64,000 bases of DNA from Anoplolepis gracilipes (lineage: Eukaryota > Arthropoda > Insecta > Hymenoptera > Formicidae). The DNA is taken from the NCBI RefSeq assembly GCF_047496725.1, contig NC_132971.1, positions 16,734,001 to 16,798,000 on the forward strand. The letters run 5' to 3'. The translations under genes were made by a program, and so were the position numbers. The notes below the pieces were generated by a model. The model saw nothing but the letters and a program-made list of their open reading frames with translations, did no database searches and had not been told where the DNA came from. Below, one piece after another: positions 26,251 through 38,300 of the stretch. Position 1 is the first letter of the stretch; every line of letters begins with the position of its first letter.

Positions 26251-29155
26251 ATTTCTTCAAAGTGTAATGTGTAATCAATAACAATGATAGAGTATAGATT
26301 TTATTTGTATAGAAATTAATTAAATTTTCTATATTTTTTTTCTAACAGTCTTAGTATTAAATAAAAAGAAAATATATCTTTTACACAAGAATCTATGTGT
26401 CAAATTATCAGTATTCCATTTATATATTACAAAATTATCTAGCTAAAAATAAAATGAAATTACATTAAACTATAATAATAAAATGAAGATGTTCTATTTT
26501 ATTAATTAAGAATGATGAAATTATAAAGGATTTCATTTTTAAATAATCGTAAATTAATAAAAATTTTAAAAAGAACAAGTTCAAATACAAATATATTTAT
26601 ATACATATATATTTATTTTTTAAAAAACAATTTTCTAACAAATATACCGTTTAATAAATAATTTATATCTAGCATGTATATTACAATAGTTTACAACTAA
26701 AAAGACATTAAAAGTTATTTTAAAATTCTATATGTATATGTATAAAATATATATATATATATTAAATACTAAGTGTAGGAACATGCTGAACATTACTTTA
26801 AATCGTTTTGAAAAAACACCTCTTTTTTTTTAAATAAAGAAGATAATATATGTAATTTGATAATCAATATAATATATAAAACAAAATATACAAGTTAATT
26901 TATTTCTGTAAATACTCTTTTAATCGCGCGGTTATTCGCGATATATTTCTATCTCCTAGTCTTTTTTTTCCTCTCTTATTAACAAAAAATATAGAAAATA
27001 TGCAGGAAAAATAATATGGGATAACCAATAAAATCTGCTATTATATATCCATCCAGAAAAGCAAGAGACTGATTGGCCATTGTGTAAGTCACGCGTCATT
27101 CCCTAGCTAACATCGTGTATAGGAATTATTACGTTTTATCACATCCCGCGCTCCTTCAGTAAGTTTCGTACTTCCATGGTTGCAAAAAGTAAATTCGAGG
27201 TGTCGCCAATAGCGATAGTGGCGATCTGGGATTTTATAGTCCACAATGGCAGCCTTGATAAATACATGATGGCCGTTGCCACCGAATAGTGTAACGCGTA
27301 CATGGAACTGTCGTGTAACTGAAAAGTTTATTATTTTCAGTAGAATATCGTCGTCGCGCGTGCTCCGTGTGCGTGTGTTTTCGTTCAGACGAGGCGCGTT
27401 GAGACGCGCCGAGAAAGCGAGATCGTCCGCGAAGAGTGATCGCCGCGAGACTCGCGAAAATTCCCAGGAGGAAAACACACACGGGGTGGCAAAACCGCGT
27501 TCACGGCGGAGAGGTAATATTGACAATTTTTCGTCGCGACGCCACGCGCATTTTTGCGCGTCCGTCACCGAACACGCGCGTCGCAGCGCCGTCCGCCGGC
27601 CTCCCCGACCGTTCGGAGCGCGAAATTTTCGCCAGATGCTCGCGTTTTCTTTTGTTTACGCCTTGTCAGTCGGGCCTTTTGTTGTGTGCAATCGCGCGCC
27701 GCGGTATCCTCGTAAGTGAGAGTGAGATGTATATGTGGTTCGCCTCGTATGCGCGCGCGTGTGTGTGTATGTATATGTGTGTGTGTGTACGAGTGTGACT
27801 TGTGTGGCACGTATGCTTGCACACAGGCGCGCTAGTTATAACCTCCAAATATGCTTCCAGCTGTCGAATTCGGAGCCGTAATCGTTTCGCCGAGATCTCC
27901 CGGTTCCTTCAAATTTTCGTATCCACTATGCACCATTATTACTTTGACATGTATCAACGTTCGATCGTTTGTGTAATATGTTACACCGCTTTCATAATCT
28001 TTCATTTATTTCTCTGTTTGCAGAAGAAACTTTTTCTAGTTTAAACTAATTTAATCACGAAAAAAGTTGAAAGAATTTTCTATGAATTATAGTAATTTTT
28101 ACATAAACATTTTATAATATGCATCTGTTATATGAGTTTGATATTTCTTTTTGCAGGACAAAACTTGCAAGGAAAATCAGTGCAAATAGAAGTGTAGTGC
28201 GTAACAACAATAGAAACACTTTTATTAAGAAGAAATAATTGTTCCGATGAATGTCTTGTGAGCAGAGGCATAACATTGTGATACTATACTTTAAACATTT
28301 GACAAATATCCAAGAATGTCTGTGAGTTACTTCTTAGACCTGGGATAGGATATAATGGGAAAGAAATATTATTTATGAAACAACATTTGATACTGTCCTT
28401 CGTGTATCTTGAATGTGCTGTCATGGGCAAACGTAACATTGCTGCATTTATAAATGGATGGAATCTTGCGACAGATGCATTTTAAATATAAGTCTGGATA
28501 TATCCACGATGCAATTGAGCAGTTATTCTTTAACGGATAAAGTAGTTCGAGAAAGAACTACTTTCAATATACAACAAAGTTGTAAAGCCTATAATGATCA
28601 AGAATGATTAATACTGAAACAAGATCTTTGAAAACATTAACAGTATATGTGAATATAAGCACTTTGATGAATTAATACAGTGCTGCCCGAGCTTTAGACA
28701 AAATACGAAATTATATGCATGACAGGAACAGGAGACGTAGGTCGCAGACGTGTTGAGTGGCGCCGAAACGCAAATACTTCTTTCTGCGACTATTAAACAA
28801 TTTTGGTAAATACAATGTTTTTGCTAATAATAGTTAACATATACATACAGACATATGCATATATATATATATCTGGACACTAAATACAAAATATCTTCAA
28901 AAATCAACATATTTTAACTACATTTATTATTATTATTATTATAAATTATCATTAATTTTGTCTAGCAATCTCAATAAATCAAGTTTTTTCTCAGGATATA
29001 AAATTATATTTTGTAGGTTTTTTATAAATTATTTTTTATAAATTTCTGTCAAGATCTACAATGAGTAAACTAGAATTTTATATCAATAGGAAGAAAATAA
29101 AATAAGCTGAAAAGGTGGCTAGACGCTGCCCATAGTAAAGAGGGGCTGCGTGGGC
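26251..29155. promoter_or_regulatory. BICRA: 3' flank of PP2C-like gene and BICRA 5' region
   Basis: 26.25-27.0 kb is AT-rich and probably 3' UTR of the preceding gene. 27.3-27.72 kb is the most GC- and CpG-rich stretch of the window and ends in a good donor (TATCCTC then GTAAGT at 27712), consistent with a BICRA 5' untranslated first exon. A second noncoding exon probably spans 28157 (after TTTTTGCAG) to 28805 (before GTAAAT). Short overlapping frames in the CpG-rich part show no homology and look like composition artefacts. The acceptor of the first coding exon could not be fixed; there is an in-frame TAG at 29120-29122 upstream of the chosen ATG. Confidence 0.5.
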
Positions 29156-29279
29156 ATGCAGCAGCCTCAGTCACGCCCTCTTCTTGGGGACTCAGTATCC
29201 TCTACAACTTCCCCGAATGCACGTCCACGTAATAATCCAGTTGCTGTTTTGACCCAACAACAAGTAAGATTTTATAAAA

Positions 29280-29362
<83 letters not shown>

Positions 29363-32300
29363 TCTTTTCCAATTACTTATTTTAATTAAAAGTTCCAAAC
29401 ATATTGTATTTCTTTTCTGCATATATACTTACCAAGTCAAATATCTATTTCATTTAAAATACACAAAATTCAATAAAGTATATATGACATATACATATAT
29501 GTACATATTATTAAGTTTAAATATAAATAGATCTTATAAAATTTCTCTGAATAATCTTGATGAATATCACAATTTAATATTTGCAAATCTTATATAGTTG
29601 CAGCAGTTACAACAAATACAAGCCCAGAATACCAGTGGTCAGTCATTAACATTTGCTTTGCAACAAACATCAAATAATGTAAGTCACTTTTGTTATTATG
29701 ATAGTGAATATTTTATTGAGGAGGATATCATCCAACATTGCTCGTTTTTACAGCCCCAAGAACAAGGAAATGGATCGACAACTGGAAATCACATAGTCTA
29801 CGTGAATCAATTGAATCAGTTGAATCAGAGTACCATAAATCCCTCGGGGACTGGTATGGGCCTACCCCCGGCCACCCCCACTTTTGGGGTGGGCCTTAAT
29901 ATGGGATTGCCACTGTCACTTCTAAATACCAGTCTTACATCTCTCACTTCCAATGTTATCACCACGTCAAATCCGCTGCTCAATTTGGGCTTGCCAAGTA
30001 TAAACACAGGGCTGACTGCAATAAATCCTAGCCTGAATCATTTAAATGCTATCAATTCCAATTTGACATCTAATATTGGTTCAAACAATATTAATAACAA
30101 TTTGTCCAATTTGGGACAAGATTTAAATAGCATAAATACAGGAGTAAATACTGGGATAAACAGGCTAAATACGATAAACTCTACAAATATTAATTCTGGG
30201 CTATCTGGAGTAAACGCGGGACTGACCGGTGTAAATCCAAATTTAACGAGTTTGAATTCATCGGGCGTGAATCAGAATCTTACATTGAATACTAATTTGA
30301 CCGCTACGAATTCCGGTGTATCTGGTTTACCTGCTATTAATCCGAATACAAACTTGACTACTACCAGTATAAATTCTGGTGTAAATCAAGGTCTTAATAG
30401 ACCTGTAAACGCCCTAGCAACTGGTCTGACGCCGACTAGCTTGAATTCTAGTAGCGCACAGTTTCCATTCCAAACGATACAAAGCATTCAAAGTATTGCA
30501 CCGCACATTGTTGGATCGTCAAATATAGCACATGTACCAAACTCTGCTATATCGCAGCATCCAAATTCAAACATCTCAACAATCTCGCAAATCTCTAATT
30601 CCGGAACTCTGACGAGTTCCAGCATATTCACAAGCACACCCAGCGAGTCGATTCATGCAACTACTGCAAATGTGAATCACGCTTCGAACGTGAATCTCAC
30701 TACGAATATACCGCACCTCGGTACAATGCACGCTAATTTAGCCAATATATCAACATCGAATGTACATATATCTGCATCCAATGAACCGATTATGTCATTG
30801 AGTCATATTTCTTCTTTAAGTTCCTCCCAGTCGACTGGATTTCAACCACAGCGACAGTATTCGCAGGGGATAAACCCTGGCTTAAGTGCGTCAGTAGCAT
30901 TAACGGGCACAACACAACCATCGAATGTGGTCAGTACTATGAATACTGTTAAATCTATGCAAACTATTCAAAACCAAAACATTAGTTCGCCGGGTAGTCC
31001 ATTTTCAATACCCTTGAAGAGTCCGGCGTCTAATATAGCACCACCTACACCGAGTCCTAGCCCTAATCGACTTTTACTTCGAAGTCCGGCTTCAAACTCG
31101 ATACAATCCAATCGAAATAGTCCGAGTCCGGTCGGTACATCGACCTCGAACAGTAACTTTAATATACAGATGCAAAGCCCTATGCAGAGTCCGATGAGCG
31201 TTAGCCAGATACAGAGCCCTGTACTTAGTCCATATCCCCCTGCGAAAAGTCCTCATCTATTAGGCGGAAATAATTCTCTCAACAATAGAAGCCCAGCACC
31301 TGGAGGTAGCCCTGGTCCACCTGTGGTAAGGACACTTTACTCTGCATAATCTTGAAATTAAATGTTACTGTAATTGCTAACTTCTGTAGTTTTAAAATAG
31401 AATGGAACATTAATGAGTTCAACAGGACATTTTATCTTTTTTTACATGCTTTATTTTTATTATTTTATTTGAAGAAATATTATTTTGTGAATTTCATTAT
31501 GTTGTAAAAATATATTTTTGTTATTGCTTAAATTTCTCATTTTTACATCACTTGAAGTCCAATTGATTGAAATTTTTATCTTTATTAATAGACATCTTTA
31601 ACTATAATTGATATAAATTTTTATATTATAATCGATATAAATTTTTTTTTTACATTATAATATTTATTACATAATTAAAATGATTCATTTTTTTGCATGC
31701 TATTATTCGTACTTGATAGTATATATTGGCAATTCTATTACAATTTATTATTCTGATAATAGGGATAACTAAAAATTTCAGCTAATCTGAGAGAGTTTTA
31801 AATGATGTGAAAATAATTATTGCTATGAACAATAATAAAAATATATGCAAAAAATTGATTTATTTGAATGTACAGTGCGAAGAAAAAAAATCATATTTCT
31901 TGCTTTCAATGTAAAAATGCAAAATGTTTGTAATGAAGAATCTTAAAACTTAATTTGCATTAGCTATTACATCAGTATTTTTTCATAAAACATTTATTAA
32001 TTATCAAATTATTAAATATTAATGTGATATTTGTTTGCTTATTATCATTAATTGGACTTCTCATTGCCATCAATATACAAATTCTCCTCTTTAATACAGC
32101 ATTCTCACTAAAAATTAAAACTAGGCTATAATAAAGTGTTGATTAATTATTAATCTGCTGCTTCAGTAAATCTTATCTTGATTTTTAATGATGAAAGTGA
32201 TAGCTTGAACAAATCTTTTCCACTATCACATCTGTGTTAAAAATCTATCATAACAATAATCTTTTTTTCTCTGAGAGAAAGAAATTACTTATTACTTTAA

Positions 32301-35300
32301 TTTTTTAAATATACTTAATTTTAGATATATTACAAAATATATTTATATTATATATATAAAAAAATTATATAACTATATGTGTGTGTGTGTGTTTTATATA
32401 TAGCTTAAGTAATTATACATATATTTTGTATACATTTTCTTTATCAGATATTCTTTTTCCTTCATAATTTTTTATGCCATTTTATATTCTTTTATCTCCT
32501 TTAATTTAGTATGTATATCTGCCAACTATTTCTGGATGATTGCCTGTACTTTTCTGCACTCTTTCTTTTTTTTATTTATTAAAAAAAAAAGAATGTTATC
32601 TTAGAATATATCATAAGTGTATTACATATTTATTAAAACTTTGTATTTTTCATGTTCCAGGTTAGGCCTAATACACCCATATTACAACAAGGGATGCAGG
32701 TGTTACAAATAATTCACGGTACACCACAGGGTTATCAGTCCACCCCAACTCAACTAGTGACTAGGACTCAATTATTTGGAAATCAACAAATCCAAATAGC
32801 AGCGGCCAAGCCCGCCAAACAACCGCCGCAAATTCTGCCAAAACCACCAAATCAACAAGCTGCTACTTCTCAGCAAAAGCCACAACGAGCTACTACTACA
32901 ATCACAAATCAAGTATATTTTTTAATTAAATGCATTATATTGCTACATTTATATGCCTTTTTATTAAATTATTAAATATTAAATTGTTAAATATTAATTG
33001 GATATTAATCATATTTCAAATAAATGATTACATTATGTTTTACATTATAAGTCTAGAGATAACTAAAAAATATTCATAGTGCCACACATTTGTAAAAAAA
33101 AATAATTTATTCAATCTTCTTTGCTTTTTAACAAAATAATGAGATCTTACATTTGAAGTATATTTGTATTTTTCTTTTTTTTTTTTAAAGGTAACACAAC
33201 AGACTCAGCCACAATTAGTTCTTGCTGGGCCACAACCAAATCCCACTACAGCAACAATGATTCCAACGGCACAGGGTTTGCTACTGAATCAGGTTATTAT
33301 ATTATCTTTTTTATATCTCGATTATACCTCATTTGCCTGTTCATTATATAGTTACATATAAAATATATATACATCATGTTCTATAAGATATTTTGATATG
33401 CTTTATATCTATTATACATGTAACTGCTTACATACATTTCTATTATCGCAAAATGTTGCTTTATGCTTCATTGATTTATCACATTTCGAACATAGGTATT
33501 GCCATCAACTGGACCTGTCATTGTACAACAACAACCAGGAGGCGTTCAGCTTATACTAAGGACGCCAGCAAGCGCGCAGCAACAAACACATACTGCACAG
33601 GTGATGGTTTCATTCATTCATTCATCTATGCTTTACAATCATGATCATTGCTTATTAAATCTTTATATTGAAACAATTGTGCACTTTTCATTGAAAACAA
33701 AATATCTTAAAAAGATTTATATAAGAATTATTTATTTATTAATTTTTTATAGATTATAATTTCTTTGTATTTTGAACATATAATCAAAACTTTTTATTCG
33801 CGAGGAATAGTGATAGATTACGCGAATATAGAAAATTGCCACTATGGGATTTCTTTTAAAAATCTTTTTCTCTTCATTGAGGATCAATTTTCACGAAGAA
33901 TTCACAAGATAATAGAACAGAATTAAAATTTTCTGGTCGCGAATAAAGAGTGGTTACAAATTTTTACTCCGCGAATCAAAAATATCACGAATAAGGAGCT
34001 TGTACTAATAATATTCAACTGCTTTTTGAATTTATATATAAGTCGTCGATTTTTGTTCTCCGCTGGGATGTAAAATTTATTCGTACTCTTTGCGGAGGTA
34101 GAATTATGTGGTAATATTCATTTGCTGTTAAAATGTAGAGAAAATGTGTAAGAATTATAAAAAGTCTATTAAAACACCATATTTAGGATGTGTGTATCAT
34201 TCGCGCGCGCGTGCATGCATAAGTATCTATACACTTAAATGCTCACATAGACTTTGTAAAACACATTTGGATAAGTGCCAATTATTTTATACTTTCATAT
34301 AAAAAAACCATATCTTTTAATCATCGAGTGATACACCCAAAAATATAATGTTTTAATGGACTTTTTATGATTCTTACACATTTTTTCCATATTTTAAAAG
34401 TAAATGAATGTTACTACATGATTCTATGCCCAAAAACTGTAAGAAATCATGGGAATTTTACATCTCGACGGGGAGCAAAAATCGACGACTTTTTCACAGA
34501 CTCTTTTAATTTTACAATTATAACATTTACAATTAAAATAGAAAAAGTAAAGTAAAATTTAGCTTTAAAATTTCATAAAAATAGACAATTCTAGTGGAAT
34601 ACATATACTTTGAGATTTGGATATACAAAAATCTTTTTAAATTATAAAAATAAGATAAAAGAAAGAGAGAAAGAGAGAGTATCCAATAAAATAAGAGAAA
34701 TTAATTAAATATATTTAATTTATGATTATAGTTAACACAACAACAGTTAGTACGGGTTGTCACAGCACAAGGTATGCAACTGCAGGGGATTACACCTGCA
34801 TTCTTTGCTGTACCTAATGGATTTCCTCCAACTGCTTCTCCAGTAATAAGACATACTCCATCTAGTCCTGCACCATGTAAGTTTAGCGTCATATTATAGC
34901 AATATTGTAACAAAACGAATTAAAAGAAGATTATAATATTATTTTATATTAGAAATATGTTTAAAATCCTAGATTCAATTAAATTAAATTATACATCTTT
35001 TTTTGTATTTTATTTACAATATTGAGATACATAAGAGATATTTAAGTATTCAGTTGTTCCAGTATGTTATAGAAAATTTGATATTGATTTTATTTTTAAA
35101 TTCTACAGCTAATTCAGGAACTGGCAATTCTATCGTAATTCAAAATGCTATGGTACAAAGTCCCCAAACACAAATTGCACAAGTTACATCTGGCAACACT
35201 ACTGGCAATGCTTCTTGTACACAAACTGTCTCGGAGCAAAATTTATTGCCGCCTCCTAAGAAAAAAGCGAAGAAGAAGAAAAAAGCTAAACGCAAAGACG

Positions 35301-38300
35301 ACGAACCACCGAAATTAGATCTTGCCAGTATTATGAAAATATCAGGTATCGGGGATGACGACGATATTTTTGATACCGAACTGACAACTGAAACCGAGGT
35401 TCCTTGTCAAGTTTCGCAAAGTGAAGCTAATGCCGGACAATCATTGGGCCAACTTTCATCGCAAGGAACGATTCCTGCTAATTCCACTCAGAATCTAATC
35501 CAAGTACCTGCAACAAATACAACGAACACGCAAGCTTCTGTATCGCCGCAGACGTTCAATAGTCAGCTTGTCGCCCAACTCCAGCTGCCTGTGCAGAATC
35601 CAATATCAGGACAATTGCGTTTAGCGCTTGGAGAAGATGGCAAAGTTGTTTTACATCACACCCCGGAACCTAATCAGCCTGAAATAGATTCAGCGACTGC
35701 GCAAGCTCTAATACGATCTTTGACTCAAGGTAGTGGGCAAAATTCGCAGATTATCTCGCAACTTTTTGGTCAGGCGCAAAACACACCGCAGCCTGCTCAA
35801 AATACAATTCAACAGAGACCAAAATTTGTCAAATCACCTTTATCCAGTGGAAATCAGGTCTCTACTAATACCGTAAGTACTACGTGCTCGCAAAATATCG
35901 TTTGTACCACTAGTCCACATCACAGTCAGATATGTTCGAAACCGATGAATCAGCAAAAGAATACGAATATTGTTTCTCAAGAGACCAATTCACTACCCAG
36001 CGTCTGTGTTCAAAGCAATCTCGGACCCTTGCAATCACTGGAGATACAAACGTCAAAGAATGTAAATGTACAAAACCTAATGCAATCTAAGTCCTCAAAT
36101 CCTACTTTGTCGCAGAGCAGTAATGTTTCTTTGAATACTTCGGACATCTTGTCTGCAAAACCGTCGCCTACGATGTTTATACAAGGTCCTCGAATGTCTA
36201 ATGTGAATCAAACAAACTCTAATCAACAGAATTCCAACATTTCCCTGCAAAAGTCTAGTCAAGTACGACTCACGAATGCTTGTATAACTACGAACATACG
36301 GCAAAATTTGGGAAAACAAGCACAACAACAACAGCATGGTGTTCATATGCAGAAATCATTATCTGGTAGTTCAATAGTACAAAACGATCACGTATCTAAG
36401 ACTAATCAAAGTCTTCAACAAACGAATCAACAAGAAACTCTAACGCTTCAACAGGAGTCACCATTATTTCAACATAATCAACAAATTACTGCACAAACGG
36501 TACAAACTCAAAATGTGCAACAGATATTTGAACAAAATTTGCAAAGTTCAAATATTCATCACAATTCTATGAATATACTGCAGCAACAAAGTTCTTGTAA
36601 CACTGTGCAACAACACGATACTATGAACGTTCTACATTCAAGCATTCAACAAAATACAATTAATGTATTGCAGCAAAATACTGCTGGTAATGTTCAGAAT
36701 GTAGAGCAAAACTTGCAATCGGGAACTATTAAAGACATAGCTCATACACAGCAGAATGTCATGACGAGTCTACAGCAGCAAAACACATCTGCTGTTTTAC
36801 ACAATACGAGTGTTCAACAACAGAAAGTAGTAACGGCGAATACCTTCTCTTCCGTTAACGCGCATCACTTTGAATCCCAAAACTCAGCCAATGTTGTACA
36901 GCAAGGAATTAATACGCAACAAAATAATCAGAATCAGAATATACTAATTACAACTACTCCTGCTTCTAACACTCCTACTCAACAAAACGAATCTCAAAAG
37001 GTAGAGTCCCAAGGTGCAAATATACTCAACTCAGCGGCGAACAACATATTGAACAATGCACCTAAAATTTCGCCTGACATTTTAAATGCGTTGAGTAACT
37101 TGAATCCTAACGATCAACTATTAATTGCTAACGCAAACGGCCAGATGCAGGTGATTAGTCAACAACTCTTACAACAATTTCTGGCTGGACAATTGAATGC
37201 AACGAATCAGGCGCAAAATCAAAATCAAACGCAGAAGATAGTGATTGGTGAACCGGATGTGAGTAATCCGAACTTGCAAGGTGTTCAGATAAATACTCCA
37301 ACAAGTCAGATAATCGTGAACAGTTCTGGTGGAGCTCCGACTATTCAAAATAATATTCAGAACATTGTTGTACAAGCCGCACCATCTCAGATGCCGCCAC
37401 ATATACAGATTCAAAATTCCAACTTTCCAAGTCAATTTATTGACAACTTGAATCAACAGCAAATTAGAAACTTGGGTAATAATCAACCAAAGAAAGCGAA
37501 AATTGTGAAAAAGACGAAAGTTGCTGTCACTGCTCAAAGTATCGTGAATTCACAGGTATGTGTAAATAATATAAACGTATTTTTTATTTCTATATCTTCG
37601 AATTTCTATTTCCCATTACTTGAGATTATTTTCAATATTATTGACTTGCCTTTAAATGCAAAAAAGTATATTAAAATTACAAAATTTGAATAATAAAAAT
37701 ATTAGAACATAAACACTTATACATTATTAGCATTTTGATACTTCTATCACAAATTTAATTTCATTTTTCAGACGACGAAGACAGTAACCGTTACTCGACC
37801 GACAATGGTCGCAGCAAATACGTCTAATTTACAAAAAGTTGATAATCCAAATAAGACAAACACTATGATATCGCAAAATACAAGTCCTGCTAAGAGCGAA
37901 CCAGCTCAAGTTATAGCAAATGGTCCTTTGGTTTCGTCCTCTGCCAGTAGTCATGTGTCAGTTCCTTCAAATGGTCAAATGGTACAAAGAATACAAACTA
38001 TTCAACTTCCTGCTCAAAAGCAGCAAATGCTGAAAACCATTCAGTCACAGATCCAATCTATTTTATCTCGAAAACCTGTCACGCCAAATAATCCGACATT
38101 AAGAAAATTATATGAGGAGCAAGCAAGAATACTAGCTAGTGGAAAAATTGTTAGCAGTACTACTCATCCTGTTAATAGCGTAAGTATATATTTAAAAAAA
38201 AAAATAATACAAAAATATAAAATAATCTTCCGCAATCACACACATGGCATGTAAAAAATAACAAAAATTATGAAATTTTAACTTAATGAATTTGTGTATT

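Noticed and set aside
27107..28044. Several overlapping frames of 60-153 aa on both strands
   Set aside because: They lie in the CpG-rich BICRA 5' region where stops are rare; no homology is visible, and a GTAAGT donor indicates an untranslated exon.
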